Positions 25,271-37,509 are shown, counted from the stretch's first letter. The stretch is 64,000 nucleotides of DNA from Acidobacteriota bacterium (GCA_021792135.1 JAJYVF010000003.1:1-64000); one strand, 5' to 3'. Notes: generated by a model not told the origin, from the sequence alone. Numbers and translations are program-made.

Positions 25271-28027
25271 ATGTCATCCAGCACGAATTCCGGCCCGCGG
25301 ACCCCGGCCTGGACCGGGTCCTCCATCCGCGAAGCCTTCCTGAAGTTCTTCGAGACCAAAGGGCACCGCCGCGTGCACTCCTCTTCGCTGGTGCCTGCCA
25401 ACGACCCCACGCTGCTGTTTACCAATGCGGGCATGAACCAGTTCAAGGACGTGTTTCTGGGGCTGGAGCGGCGGGACTACTCGCGCGCGACGACGTCGCA
25501 GAAGTGCGTGCGGGCCGGGGGCAAGCACAACGATCTCGAGAACGTGGGCTTTACGCGGCGGCACCATACGTTTTTCGAGATGCTGGGGAACTTCTCGTTC
25601 GGCGATTACTTCAAGAAGGATGCGATCGCCTACGCGTGGGAGCTGGTGACGTCGCCGGAGTGGTTTGGGCTGCCGAAGGACCGGCTGTACGTGACGATCT
25701 TCAAGGGCGCGGACGGCGTGCCCCGCGATGAAGAGGCGTACAACCTGTGGCTCGGGCAGGGTGTGCCTGCGGAGCGCATCTTCGAGTTTGGGATGAAGGA
25801 CAACTTCTGGCAGATGGGCGATACCGGCCCCTGCGGTCCCTGCTCGGAGATCTTCTATGACATGGGGATCGAGGCTGCCGAAACGCCGGGCGTCGATAAG
25901 CCCTTTGGGCAGGATGAGGCGCGCTATGTGGAGATCTGGAATCTGGTCTTCATGCAGTTCGACCGCAATGCGCAGGGAGAGCTGAACCTGCTGCCCAAGC
26001 CTTCGATCGATACGGGGATGGGGCTGGAGCGGGTGGCGGCGGTGCTGGAGGGAGTGGTCTCGAACTTCGAGACGGATTTGTTTGTGCCGCTGATTGAGCG
26101 GGCGGGGGAGCTGACGGGGCAGGTTGCAGGGAAGAGCGGGTCAGCGGGTCAGCCGGCCAGCGGGTCAGCGGCACAGGGCGAGGGTGGACTGACGGGCAAT
26201 GCGTCGTTGCGCATCATTGCCGATCATGCGCGGGCTTCGACGTTCCTGATCTCAGATGGCGTGCTGCCTTCGAATGAGGGGCGCGGGTATGTGCTCAGGA
26301 AGATTCTGCGGCGCGGGATTCGGCATGGGCGGCTGCTGGGGCAGGATCAGCCGTTCATGTGCCAGATGGTCTATGCCGTGCGGGATGAGATGCAGGATGC
26401 GTATCCGGAGCTGAAGGACAGTGCGGATCGTGTGGCGAAGGTGGTGGAGGCCGAGGAGCGGCAGTTTGCTCGGGTGCTGGAGATTGGGGCAAAAAGGCTA
26501 AACGACGAGATGTACGGAGGTAACTTTGATGGGCGCATAGCCTTCCATCTCTACGAAACCTACGGGTTGCCGCTCGACTTCATGATGGATGCGGCGCGGG
26601 ATGCCGGTATTCATTTCGACCTGCAGGGGTTTGAGGAGGCGCGCGCGGAGGAGCAGGCGCGGGCTCGGGCTTCGTGGAAGGGCGGCTCGCAGAAGAGCGC
26701 CAGCCCGGTTTTCCGGGACTTGCCGAAGACCGCCTTTGAAGGTTATCGGCTGCTGCGCGTCGATGGCGCGGAGGTTCTGGCGATTGTGAAGGACGGCCAG
26801 GGGGTCCCTGCCGCCAGTGCAGGTGATGCGGTGGAGGTTGTGCTCGACCGGACCAGCTTCTATGCCGATTCGGGCGGGCAGATCGGCGATACGGGCGTGC
26901 TGATGTCCGACGATCACAACTCCGTTGTGGCCGATGTGAGCGGGTGCACCAAGCCCGTGCAGGGCGTCTTTGCGCATCGCGCGGTGCTGCGCCAGCCGCT
27001 GGCCGTCGGCGATCGGGTGGATACGGTGGTGGACGCGAACTTCCGCAATGCGGCGCGGCGCAATCATACGGCAACGCATCTGCTGCACGCGGCCCTGCGC
27101 GAGGTGCTGGGAACGCATGTGAAGCAGGCGGGCTCGCTGGTGGAGCCGAATCGCCTGCGCTTCGACTTCTCGCACTTCGCCGGGATCGCCGATGAGGAGC
27201 TGCAGGATATCGAGGACATCATCAATCAGCAGACGCTGCGCAATACCAGGGTGGAGACGCTGGAAGACGTGCCCATCGATGTGGCGGTCAACGAGTATCA
27301 CGCGATGGCGCTCTTCGGCGAGAAGTATGGGGAGAAGGTGCGGGTGGTGAAGATCGGCGACTTCTCGACGGAGCTGTGCGGGGGGACGCATACGGGGGCG
27401 ACGGGCGAGATCGGGGTGGTGAAGCTGCTGGGCGAGGGCAGCGTCTCCTCGGGGGTGCGGCGCGTGGAAGCGGTGACCGGCCTGGGGGCGCTGAACGAGT
27501 TCCGCCGCGATTATCAGGTGGCGCAGCTGGCGGCGCAGCTGGCTCCCAGCGCGGAGCTGGCGCCGGCGGAGGCGCTGCGGCAGCGGATCGCGTCCCAGGA
27601 AGACGAGCTCAAGAAGCTGCGGCGCGAGCTGGATGAGGCGCGGATGAAGTCGGCGGCGTCGGCGGTGTCGAAGGCGACCGACCAGGCGGTGGAGGTTGCC
27701 GGGATTAAGGTGCTGGCGCAGCGCGTGGATCATCTCGACCGCGGGCAGATGCGGACGCTCATCGACAATCTGCGCAACAAGCTGGGGTCGGGAGTGGTGG
27801 TGCTGGGTGGAGCGCAGGAGGAGGGGAAGGTTGCGCTCATCGTGGGCGTTACGAAGGACCTGACCGGCAAAGTGCAGGCGGGGAAGGTCGTGGGGCAGAT
27901 TGCGAAGCTGGTCGGCGGCTCGGGGGGCGGGCGTCCGGATATGGCGGAGGCGGGGGGCAAGGACGCGAGCCAGCTGGATGCCGCCCTGCGGAGCGCTTCG
28001 GAGGTGGTGAAGGGGATGGTGGGGTAG
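25271..28027 (+). CDS. alaS: alanyl-tRNA synthetase
   Basis: This 918-residue enzyme charges tRNA-Ala. Class II motifs appear in the N-terminal domain ([34 protein letters not shown]). The editing domain has its zinc/active-site blocks NHTATHLLH (about 597-605) and CGGTH (about 703-707). The C-terminal coiled coil and DHHA1 domain follow, ending with [22 protein letters not shown]. Residues about 285-305 contain a Gly/Ser/Ala insertion encoded by 8-base direct repeats. The first dozen residues ([13 protein letters not shown]) are an unusual extension before the class II core. Monocistronic. Confidence 0.97.
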   Translation: MSSSTNSGPRTPAWTGSSIREAFLKFFETKGHRRVHSSSLVPANDPTLLFTNAGMNQFKDVFLGLERRDYSRATTSQKCVRAGGKHNDLENVGFTRRHHTFFEMLGNFSFGDYFKKDAIAYAWELVTSPEWFGLPKDRLYVTIFKGADGVPRDEEAYNLWLGQGVPAERIFEFGMKDNFWQMGDTGPCGPCSEIFYDMGIEAAETPGVDKPFGQDEARYVEIWNLVFMQFDRNAQGELNLLPKPSIDTGMGLERVAAVLEGVVSNFETDLFVPLIERAGELTGQVAGKSGSAGQPASGSAAQGEGGLTGNASLRIIADHARASTFLISDGVLPSNEGRGYVLRKILRRGIRHGRLLGQDQPFMCQMVYAVRDEMQDAYPELKDSADRVAKVVEAEERQFARVLEIGAKRLNDEMYGGNFDGRIAFHLYETYGLPLDFMMDAARDAGIHFDLQGFEEARAEEQARARASWKGGSQKSASPVFRDLPKTAFEGYRLLRVDGAEVLAIVKDGQGVPAASAGDAVEVVLDRTSFYADSGGQIGDTGVLMSDDHNSVVADVSGCTKPVQGVFAHRAVLRQPLAVGDRVDTVVDANFRNAARRNHTATHLLHAALREVLGTHVKQAGSLVEPNRLRFDFSHFAGIADEELQDIEDIINQQTLRNTRVETLEDVPIDVAVNEYHAMALFGEKYGEKVRVVKIGDFSTELCGGTHTGATGEIGVVKLLGEGSVSSGVRRVEAVTGLGALNEFRRDYQVAQLAAQLAPSAELAPAEALRQRIASQEDELKKLRRELDEARMKSAASAVSKATDQAVEVAGIKVLAQRVDHLDRGQMRTLIDNLRNKLGSGVVVLGGAQEEGKVALIVGVTKDLTGKVQAGKVVGQIAKLVGGSGGGRPDMAEAGGKDASQLDAALRSASEVVKGMVG
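26137..26176 (+). repeat. tandem 8-bp repeats inside alaS
   Basis: Five units of 8 bases follow one another: cgggtcag, cgggtcag, ccggccag, cgggtcag, cggcacag. They encode a low-complexity [14 protein letters not shown] insertion between conserved parts of AlaS. Loss or gain of one unit would shift the reading frame. Confidence 0.8.
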
Positions 28028-28044
28028 CTGAGAATTGGGCCCGG

Positions 28045-28082
28045 CCCACCCTGTCGTCCACACACGGGACGACAAGGGTGGG
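28045..28082. repeat. long inverted repeat after alaS
   Basis: The arms CCCACCCTGTCGTCC (28045-28059) and GGGACGACAAGGGTGGG (28065-28081) can form a long hairpin with a short loop. It lies 18 bases after the alaS stop but has no T-run, so it may be a dispersed palindromic element or a factor-dependent terminator structure. Confidence 0.65.
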
Positions 28083-28128
28083 GCACCCACGCCTTCTTCA
28101 TATCGAGGGGCACCCGGCTGCTTTACGG

Positions 28129-28198
28129 CGCAGGGGCTAAAAGCCCGAGTGTTTTGGGGCATTCGATCGGCACGACTGAAAGTCGTGCCCTGATACAA
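28129..28198 (+). repeat. REP-like palindromic element (copy E)
   Basis: Left arm CAGGGGCTAAAAGCCCGAG (28131-28149), spacer GTGTTTTGGGGCATTCGATC, and right palindrome GGCACGACTGAAAGTCGTGCCC (28169-28190) followed by TGATACAAGG. It ends a few bases before the ribosome site of the following gene. Confidence 0.75.
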
Positions 28199-28212
28199 GG
28201 CGGGAGGGCTAA

Positions 28213-30141
28213 ATGACGCTTCGCCGTGGTTGTTTCGCGGTTGCCACTGTTGTGCTTCTTTCCCTCATTTCCGCTGCCGCGCCGGCGCAGACGGCGCCGA
28301 TGACGCCGGATATCCCGCCGGAGGTCACTCCGCCGCAGACGGACTATAACTACACGCGGCGGGCGGTGATGATCCCCATGCGGGATGGGGTAAAGCTCTA
28401 CACCGTCATCCTCATCCCCAACGGCGCGCACAATGCGCCCATGCTGCTGACGCGCACGCCCTATAACGCGGCGGCGCGGTCGCATCAGACCGAGTCCCCC
28501 TACCTGCTGGAGACGCTGCCGGAGGGCGATGATGTTTTCGTCAAGGCCGGCTATATCCGCGTGTGGCAGGATGTGCGCGGGAAGTACGGGTCGCAGGGCC
28601 AGTACGTGATGACGCCGATGCCGACGGGGCCGCTGAATCCCGACGGTCCGAACGACACGAAGGACGCGTGGGACACCATCGACTGGCTGGTGAAGAACGT
28701 GCCGGAGTCCAATGGCAAGGTGGGGATGATCGGGTCGTCGTATGAGGGCTTCACGGTGGTCATGGCGCTGATCAACCCGCATCCGGCGCTGAAGGTGGCC
28801 GCGCCGGAGAGCCCGATGGTGGATGGGTGGATGGGCGATGACTGGTTCCATTACGGCGCTTACCGCCAGGTGAATCTCGACTACATCACCGGGCAGACGA
28901 GCTCGCGCGGGGGAGGATCGCCGATCCCGCGCCTCCATTACGACGATTACACCAATTTCCTGGAGATGGGCTCGGCCGGGGATTTCGCGCGCTACGCGGG
29001 TCTGGAGCAGTACCCCTTCTGGCGGAAGACCGAGGAGAATCCGGCCTACGACGCCTTCTGGCAGGATCAGGCGCTGGACAGGATCATGGCGAAAACTCCG
29101 CTGAAGGTGCCGGTGATGTGGCTGCAGGGGCTGTGGGACCAGGAGGACATGTGGGGGGCGATCCACTGCTATGAGGCGGTGGAGCCGAAGGACACCCACA
29201 ACAACATGAATTATCTGGTGATGGGGCCGTGGCGGCACAGCCAGGTGAACTACACGGGCTATTCGCTGGGGCCGCTGCGCTGGGACGGCAATACCGCGCT
29301 GCAGTTCCGCCGCGATGTGCTGCTGCCCTTCTTCAACCAGTACCTGAAGGACGGCGCGCCGAGGGCAGATACGCCGCCGGTCTTCATCTACAACACCGGG
29401 GAGAACCACTGGGATCGCCTGTCGCACTGGCCGCTGAGCTGCGAAAAGGGGTGCGATAACGCGTCGAAGCCGCTGTATCTCGAGGGCGATGGGAAGCTCT
29501 CGTTCGACGCGCCGCAGGCGGGATCGGCGCAGTATGACGAGTATGTCTCCGATCCGGCCAAGCCGGTGCCCTTTTCGCCGCGGCCTTTCTACGAGGGAGA
29601 CGCGCAGGCCTGGGAAACCTGGCTGGTGCGGGACCAGCGCTTCGTGGATGGGCGGCAGGACGTGCTCACCTGGGAAACCGCGCCGCTGACCAGCGCGGTG
29701 CGCGTGGCCGGGCGGCCCGAGGCGCATCTGTACGCCTCGACGACCGGCACCGATGCGGACTGGGTAGTGAAGCTGATCGATGTGCAGCCGCCGGCCGTGC
29801 CGTCGGATCCGAAGATGGGGGGGTACGAGCTGCCCATTTCGCTGGACATTTTTCGCGGGCGGTACCGGACGAGCTTCTCGCATCCTGAGGCGATCACGCC
29901 GAACCAGCCGCTGCTGTATCAGTTCGGCCTGCCCATGGTGAATCACGTTTTTCAGCCGGGGCACCGGATCATGGTGCAGGTGCAGTCCACGCTTTTCCCG
30001 CTGTACGACCGGAACCCGCAGACCTTTGTGCCGAACATCTTCGACGCCAAGCCGGGCGATTATCAGAAGGCCACGGAGCGGGTGTGGCACACGCCGGGGG
30101 ACGCCAGCTTTCTCTCTCTGCCGGTGGTTGCGGCGGAGTAG
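28213..30141 (+). CDS. secreted CocE/NonD family hydrolase
   Basis: This 642-residue protein has a signal peptide (LISAAAPAQ cleavage region, about residue 26). An alpha/beta-hydrolase domain follows, with the nucleophile in GMIGSSYEGFTVVMA (Ser about 175) and the early block YTRRAVMIPMRDGVKLYTVI. A lid region comes next, then the C-terminal jelly-roll domain (about 430-640). The family includes X-prolyl dipeptidyl peptidases (S15), cocaine esterase and cephalosporin acylases; the exact substrate is unknown. GGGAGGG lies five bases before the ATG. It ends 23 bases before glpK, so co-transcription is possible but functionally unexplained. Confidence 0.9.
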   Translation: MTLRRGCFAVATVVLLSLISAAAPAQTAPMTPDIPPEVTPPQTDYNYTRRAVMIPMRDGVKLYTVILIPNGAHNAPMLLTRTPYNAAARSHQTESPYLLETLPEGDDVFVKAGYIRVWQDVRGKYGSQGQYVMTPMPTGPLNPDGPNDTKDAWDTIDWLVKNVPESNGKVGMIGSSYEGFTVVMALINPHPALKVAAPESPMVDGWMGDDWFHYGAYRQVNLDYITGQTSSRGGGSPIPRLHYDDYTNFLEMGSAGDFARYAGLEQYPFWRKTEENPAYDAFWQDQALDRIMAKTPLKVPVMWLQGLWDQEDMWGAIHCYEAVEPKDTHNNMNYLVMGPWRHSQVNYTGYSLGPLRWDGNTALQFRRDVLLPFFNQYLKDGAPRADTPPVFIYNTGENHWDRLSHWPLSCEKGCDNASKPLYLEGDGKLSFDAPQAGSAQYDEYVSDPAKPVPFSPRPFYEGDAQAWETWLVRDQRFVDGRQDVLTWETAPLTSAVRVAGRPEAHLYASTTGTDADWVVKLIDVQPPAVPSDPKMGGYELPISLDIFRGRYRTSFSHPEAITPNQPLLYQFGLPMVNHVFQPGHRIMVQVQSTLFPLYDRNPQTFVPNIFDAKPGDYQKATERVWHTPGDASFLSLPVVAAE

Positions 30142-30164
30142 AATCCGACCCGAAGTGAGGTGGC

Positions 30165-31676
<1,512 letters not shown>

Positions 31677-31779
31677 GCCGGGCAATGCGCCTGCCGGCCG
31701 TTGTGCGGCGGCATCCGCCCGGGACTATGATGAGTTCCTCCTGGTTTCCGAGCAGCGAGCTCCGGAAGGCGGTGCAGCG

Positions 31780-32045
31780 ATGTGCCTGGCGATTCCCGGC
31801 AGAGTGGTCGAGACCTTCACGCATGAAGGCATGCACATGGCCCGGGTGCAGTTTGGCGGAGTGACGCGCGAGGCCTGTCTTGACTACGTGCCCGAGACGC
31901 AGGTGGGCGAATACGTCCTGGTGCATGTGGGCTTCGCCATCAGCCGCGTCGACGAGGAAGAAGCGCAGCGGACCTATCAGGCTCTGGCCGAGCTGGATCA
32001 GCTGGCGGAGCTGGAAGCGCCGGTGGTCGAGGAGGGGAGCGGCGC

Positions 32046-32049
<4 letters not shown>
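31780..32049 (+). CDS. hypC: hydrogenase maturation chaperone HypC
   Basis: This 89-residue protein starts with the invariant [10 protein letters not shown], whose Cys2 binds the Fe(CN)2CO precursor and HypD. The OB-like core ([40 protein letters not shown]) is typical of HypC/HupF. The ATG at 31780 is fixed by the required Met-Cys start. Its stop overlaps hypD (ATGA). Confidence 0.95.
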
Positions 32050-33166
<1,117 letters not shown>

Positions 33167-33170
<4 letters not shown>

Positions 33171-34276
33171 GCTCGGCTAAGGAGGAGGAGCGCGGAGCGG
33201 CGGTGGAGGCAGGCGCGGGCCCGTTCGGTGCGTGCCCGCTGCCGATCTTCGATCATCCGCAGATTGTGCTGGGCCACGGCAGCGGCGGGAAGTTGTCTGC
33301 GGAGCTGATCGAGAAGGTCTTCGTCAGCCGCTTCCGCAACGCGACTCTGGAAAAGATGGACGATCAGGCGGTGCTCGAAGTGGCCGGGGCACGGCTCGCC
33401 TTCACCACGGATTCCTTTGTGGTCACGCCGATCTTTTTCCCCGGGGGCGATATTGGCACCCTCGCCGTCAACGGCACGGTGAACGACCTGGCCGTCGGCG
33501 GAGCGAAGCCGCTTTATCTGGCCGCAGCCTTCATCCTTGAAGAGGGTCTTTCCGCCGCCGACCTCGCGCGCGTTGTCGATTCGATGGCCCAGGCGGCGGC
33601 CAATGCCGGAGTGCAGTTCGTTACCGGCGACACGAAGGTGGTGAATCGCGGGAAGGGCGACAAGCTCTTCATCACGACGACCGGGATTGGTCTGCTCGAC
33701 CGGCCTACGCAGCTCTCCGCCGATCGCGCACGGCCCGGAGACAGAATCCTGCTCAGCGGGACTATCGGCGACCACGGCATCACCATCCTCTCGCAGCGGG
33801 AGGGCCTGGAATTCGATACGACCCTGACGAGCGACTGCGCGGCACTGCATGGGCTGGTGGCCGCCATGCTCGACGCTGCGCAGGCGGCCGGAGGCCTCGA
33901 TGGCATGCGCGTGATGCGCGATCCCACGCGCGGCGGTGTGGCTACGGTGCTGAACGAAGTGGCGGCGCGCTCCCATGCCGGCATGGTGCTGCGCGAGGGC
34001 GATATTCCGGTGCGGGAGGCGGTGCGCGGGGCGTGCGAGATGCTGGGGCTGGATCCGCTGTATGTCGCCAACGAAGGCAAGCTGGTGGCGATCGTCGCGC
34101 CGGAGATTGCCGATCGGGTGCTGGCGGCGATGCGGCAGCATCCGCTGGGCGCGGACAGCCGCATCATCGGGGAGGTCGTCGAGCAGCATGCGGGCATGGT
34201 GCTGATGAAAACTTCCGTCGGAGGCACGCGCGTCGTCGACGTGCTCTTCGGGGAACAACTGCCGCGCATCTGCTGA
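33167..34276 (+). CDS. hypE: hydrogenase maturation protein HypE (carbamoyl dehydratase)
   Basis: This 369-residue PurM-like ATPase dehydrates the C-terminal thiocarbamate to thiocyanate, the CN donor. The N-terminal [13 protein letters not shown], the [25 protein letters not shown] strand region (abridged) and the essential C-terminal ending LPRIC (Cys369) are intact. About 30 extra residues ([16 protein letters not shown]) precede the core. ATGA overlap with hypD fixes the start; hypA follows after 60 bases. Confidence 0.95.
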
Positions 34277-34336
34277 TGAAAACTTCGGGCCAGAGGTCAG
34301 CGCGCATGAGGCACTCGGAAGCGAGCGAGGGCCGCC

Positions 34337-34678
34337 ATGCATGAGCTGTCGATCGCCCTCAGCATGATGGACCGCATCCGCGAGGAGTCTGTGCGGCACA
34401 GCGGGACGGTGCGCTCGGCGCATGTGCGGATCGGGGTGCTGTCGGGGGTTGACTCCGAGGCTCTGCGCTTTGCGTGGGAGATGGCCCGCGCCGGGAGCGA
34501 GCTGGAGGAGGCGGAGCTGGAGATCGAAAGCGTGCCGCTGCGTGTGCGCTGTCCTGTCTGCGGGGTTACGCGCACAGCGGAGATTCAGTCCATCGCCTGC
34601 CCGCACTGCGTGACGCCGGAGCAGGATATCGTGGAGGGCAGAGAAATGGAGCTTACCGCTCTGGAGATCGATTCGTGA
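34337..34678 (+). CDS. hypA: hydrogenase nickel-insertion protein HypA
   Basis: This 113-residue metallochaperone starts with MHELSIALSM, whose His2 (with Glu3) binds nickel. A zinc site is formed by CPVC and CPHC (about 74-95). It inserts nickel with HypB. The stop overlaps the GTG start of hypB (GTGA). Confidence 0.95.
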   Translation: MHELSIALSMMDRIREESVRHSGTVRSAHVRIGVLSGVDSEALRFAWEMARAGSELEEAELEIESVPLRVRCPVCGVTRTAEIQSIACPHCVTPEQDIVEGREMELTALEIDS

Positions 34679-35367
34679 CCGCGCAGCCTCGCCTCGTGGA
34701 AGTCCGCTCCCGCATTCTGAAGGAGAACGATGTGCTCGCGCGCCAGCTGCGCGAGCGCTTTCAGCAGGCCGGCGTGTGCGTGGTCAGCTTCGTGTCCAGC
34801 CCCGGCTCGGGCAAGACGACCTTTCTCGAAAAGCTGATGGCGGGCCTGTCGGCGCGGCATCGCATCGCGGCGCTGGTTGGGGATCTGGCGACGGAAAACG
34901 ATGCGAGCCGGCTGGGCCGCGCCTGCTCGCAGGTGCGCCAGATCACCACAGGGACGATCTGCCATCTCGATGCGAAGATGATCGCCGCGGCGATCGAGGG
35001 CTGGAGGCTCGAAGAGCTGGACTTCCTCTTCATCGAGAATGTCGGGAATCTGGTCTGCCCATCGAGCTACGATCTTGGCGAACAGATGCGAGTCGTCCTG
35101 CTCTCCGCGACCGAGGGCGAGGATAAGCCGCTCAAGTACCCCACCATCTTCAACACCGCCGATGTCGCGCTGATTACCAAGATGGACCTGGCGGCTGCCG
35201 CCGAATTCAATCTGGACGAGGCCCGGCGCAGCATCCTGAGCGTGCGGCCCGGCATGCGGATCCTCCAGGTGTCCGCCAAGACCGGCGAGGGCATACAGGA
35301 GACCGAGGCGTGGGTGGAATCGCTGCGTGCTCCGCAGCCGAAACAGCACAGTGACGGTTACATATAA
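34675..35367 (+). CDS. hypB: hydrogenase nickel-insertion GTPase HypB
   Basis: This 230-residue SIMIBI GTPase has the P-loop SSPGSGKTTFLEKL (about 38-51), the segment GDLATENDASRL, a metal/dimer region HLDAKMIAAAIE, ENVGNLVCPSSYDLGE with the conserved Cys, and the TKMDL specificity motif. It lacks the N-terminal CxxCGC high-affinity nickel site and any His-rich stretch, so it is a short-form HypB that relies on partner proteins for nickel. A GTG start at 34675 overlaps hypA. It ends the hyp cluster; no hypF or hydrogenase gene follows. Confidence 0.94.
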   Translation: MTAQPRLVEVRSRILKENDVLARQLRERFQQAGVCVVSFVSSPGSGKTTFLEKLMAGLSARHRIAALVGDLATENDASRLGRACSQVRQITTGTICHLDAKMIAAAIEGWRLEELDFLFIENVGNLVCPSSYDLGEQMRVVLLSATEGEDKPLKYPTIFNTADVALITKMDLAAAAEFNLDEARRSILSVRPGMRILQVSAKTGEGIQETEAWVESLRAPQPKQHSDGYI

Positions 35368-35720
35368 TCCGCCGCCCGGCTGCCGCGAGGCTGCTTCCCA
35401 GGGGCAGGCGCAGGACACCTGATTTTGAAGGGGCACAGTTTCAGCCGTGCCGCAGCTGACGCAAACGAAGCCGGCCACTGGTCTCGCGCACGACGGGGCA
35501 GAGCGCCAGCCCTGGCTGGTCCGAACCTTTTTGAGGACGTTGACCTGGAGCTCCGCGGCGCGAGCTGTCCACGGGGCGCGGCATGAGCGGGATTGTGGAT
35601 CCTTTTCAGAGCTCGCGCAAACAAGCGGGGCGAAGTGGATACCACGATGGACACCAAGACTGTGATTTTGTGGACACCATGATGAACACCATGGCGGTAC
35701 GTCATTGATTTTGAGAGGAC
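35368..35720. other. intergenic: inverted REP-like fragment and direct repeats, no gene
   Basis: No gene is supported between hypB and the tRNA. On the minus strand 35451-35421 reads GGCACGGCTGAAACTGTGCC then CCTTCAAAATCAGG, the right end of the REP-like elements in opposite orientation (copy F). Near the tRNA 3' end an imperfect direct repeat gtgga(t/c)acca(c/t)gatg(g/a)acacca occurs at 35635-35656 and 35670-35691. Confidence 0.6.
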
Positions 35721-35807
35721 TGGTGCCGAAGAAGGGACTCGAACCCCCACACCCTTGCGGGTACATGGACCTGAACCATGCGCGTCTGCCAATTCCGCCA
35801 CTTCGGC
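35721..35807 (-). tRNA. tRNA-Leu (anticodon CAG)
   Basis: The minus strand folds as a class II tRNA: acceptor GCCGAAG with CTTCGGC and discriminator A, D-arm GGCGGAATTGGCAGACGC, anticodon stem CATGG/CCATG around loop TTCAGGT (anticodon CAG), long variable arm TACCCGCAAGGGTGT, and T-arm GGGGGTTCGAGTCCC. The CCA end is encoded (35723-35721). The long variable arm and the anticodon identify leucine. Confidence 0.96.
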
Positions 35808-35851
35808 ACAAAAAGTCAAGCGCGGGCGCGCTGGACGGGCAGCAATTGCTA

Positions 35852-35879
35852 GTGTTACAAAGGCCTGCACCCATGTCAA
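35852..35879 (-). promoter_or_regulatory. promoter for tRNA-Leu
   Basis: The minus strand has a perfect -35 TTGACA (35879-35874), a 16-base spacer and -10 TAACAC (35857-35852). Transcription would start near 35845, about 38 bases before the tRNA 5' end. Confidence 0.6.
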
Positions 35880-35932
35880 TCGCGCGACCACTCCCGGCAT
35901 CGCGCTATCCTGTCAGGAGACGATCTTTCCTC

Positions 35933-36166
35933 ATGACCGCAGATCCTCAGCCCAAACCTATTCCGGAGGCGCAGGCCCGGGAAATTCGCAGGCTTTCGCA
36001 CGACCTCAGTAATGCGCTGGAAATCGTTCTGCAGACAAGTTATCTGCTGGGCACAGTGCCGATGGATGAGGATGCCAGCAAATGGCGCGCCATGCTCGAC
36101 AACGGCGTGCAGCAGGCCGCGGAAATTAACCGCTCGCTGCGCGACTATATCCGCGGGAACAGCTAG
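35933..36166 (+). CDS. small protein resembling a stand-alone HisKA (DHp) domain
   Basis: This 77-residue protein is almost entirely a predicted helical hairpin. The first helix holds an H-box-like motif EIRRLSHDLSNALEIVLQ with His23 followed by Asp24, as in histidine-kinase dimerisation domains. The second helix is MLDNGVQQAAEINRSLRDYI. No ATPase domain follows: the stop comes right after the hairpin. It may act as a phosphotransfer or dimerisation module for kinases encoded elsewhere. ATG at 35933 starts just before the domain; the ribosome site (AGGAG, 14 bases upstream) is poorly spaced, and earlier readings run into the tRNA region. Moderately sure that it is a real gene. Confidence 0.55.
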   Translation: MTADPQPKPIPEAQAREIRRLSHDLSNALEIVLQTSYLLGTVPMDEDASKWRAMLDNGVQQAAEINRSLRDYIRGNS

Positions 36167-36520
36167 TCAGCCGACGGAGGGCTCGTTCCAGGTTCCCGGG
36201 CGCGTCTCTTTCGTACCACGGGATCAGGTTCGCTGCCTTGCTCGATCAATCTCGCCCCCTCGTCCAATATCCTTCAGACCACCCGACGGAGCCGATGAGC
36301 GATCGCCCGGATGGTGCTTTGGCAGCCCGATCGGGGTAACAGTCGCCGGAACACTGTCTGAAAATGGCCGGCTTTCTTCCTGACCGCGGCGTGGGCGGAC
36401 TGATTCAGCACCTGGAGCAGATATCTGTTGTCCCTGGCGGAGCGGCTGCTGTGGTTTTCTCCGGTGCTTTCGTCCCCCCGGAAAGGTTCCCACCATCCTC
36501 AGCGCGATATCGGAACCCTG
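36167..36520. other. intergenic between convergent genes, nothing assigned
   Basis: About 350 bases between two convergent stops. I looked for RNase P RNA, SRP RNA and tmRNA signatures and found none. Frames on both strands are short, and the plus-strand one runs into rluD antisense. Confidence 0.5.
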
Positions 36521-37507
36521 CTACACCGGTGACTCAATCTGCCGCAGCAGCGTTTCCAGCTCCTCGGGCAGCGGCGAAGTCAGCCGCACCCTCTCGCCGG
36601 TGCGCGGATGCGCAAACTCCAGCTCCGCCGCGTGGAGAAAGTTCCGGTTGAGGGTCAGGCTCTCCGCTTCCGGATCAGTTCTCTTGCGCGAAGGAGTCAC
36701 CGTCAGCCGCGCCGGCGCGCCGTACAGCGTATCGCCCACCACCGGATGCCCCAGCGAGGCCATATGCACCCGGATTTGATGCGTCCGTCCCGTTTCGATC
36801 CGCACCGCAAGCAGTGTGAACGGCCCAAAGCGCGACGTGATCCGCCGCAGCACGGTGTAGTGCGAAACCGCCGAACGCGCTCCCGTCTGCCGCCGCGTCG
36901 TCATCCGCGTCCGCCGCAGCAGATCGCGCGCGATCGGGGCGTCAATGGTCCCGCGATCCTGCTTCAGATGGCCGTGAACCAGCGCCAGATAGGTCTTGCG
37001 CATCTCGCGCCGCGCGAACATCTGCGCCAGCCGTGCATGCGCCGCATCGCTGCGCGCCACCACGATCAGCCCGCTGGTCTGCTTATCCAGCCGGTGCACG
37101 ATTCCCGGCCGCAGCTCGCCCCCGGTGGAGGAAAGCGTCCGATAGCGGTGCAGCAGGGCATTGACCAGCGTTCCCCCCTCGCCCTCCACCGCCCCCGCTC
37201 CGGCATGCACCATCATGCCGGCGGGCTTGTCGATTACCGAGATCTCGTCATCCTCATAGACGACCTTCAGCGGGATATCCTCGGCAAAGGCCTTCAACGG
37301 CGGCGGCGCTGGACTACCCAGCACCTCGACCATGTCGCCTTCCCGCAGCCGGTACGAAGCTCGTGGCGCCGCTCCGCGAAGCCGCACCTTGTCCTGCGAG
37401 AGCAGCAGTTGCACGCGTTCCCGGCTCACGCTCGTCAGCTGGCCGGTCAGCCACGCATCCAGCCGCTGCCCCGCGGCCTCCGCCGGCACCGTGAATGTGC
37501 GGGTCAT
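36521..37507 (-). CDS. rluD: ribosomal large-subunit pseudouridine synthase RluD family
   Basis: This 328-residue enzyme has an N-terminal S4 RNA-binding domain (about 5-75, with QRLDAWLTGQLTSVSRERVQ) and the pseudouridine synthase domain with the catalytic Asp in GIVHRLDKQTSGLIVVA (about 150). The block ETGRTHQIRVHMASLGHPVVGD is also typical of RluD/RluA. It modifies 23S rRNA, in E. coli at helix 69. The ATG at 37507 lies two bases after the stop of the upstream esterase, implying coupled translation. Confidence 0.93.
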   Translation of the reverse strand: MTRTFTVPAEAAGQRLDAWLTGQLTSVSRERVQLLLSQDKVRLRGAAPRASYRLREGDMVEVLGSPAPPPLKAFAEDIPLKVVYEDDEISVIDKPAGMMVHAGAGAVEGEGGTLVNALLHRYRTLSSTGGELRPGIVHRLDKQTSGLIVVARSDAAHARLAQMFARREMRKTYLALVHGHLKQDRGTIDAPIARDLLRRTRMTTRRQTGARSAVSHYTVLRRITSRFGPFTLLAVRIETGRTHQIRVHMASLGHPVVGDTLYGAPARLTVTPSRKRTDPEAESLTLNRNFLHAAELEFAHPRTGERVRLTSPLPEELETLLRQIESPV

Positions 37508-37509
37508 AG

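Noticed and set aside
36167-36520. Possible RNase P, SRP or tmRNA gene in a 350-base gap
   Set aside because: The conserved cores of these RNAs (for example GAGGAAAGTCCGGGC or GGAAGGGAGCAGC) were not found on either strand.
36364-36651. A 95-codon plus-strand frame between the DHp-like gene and rluD
   Set aside because: Half of it is antisense to rluD, the second half is Ala/Pro-rich noise, and no ribosome site is present.
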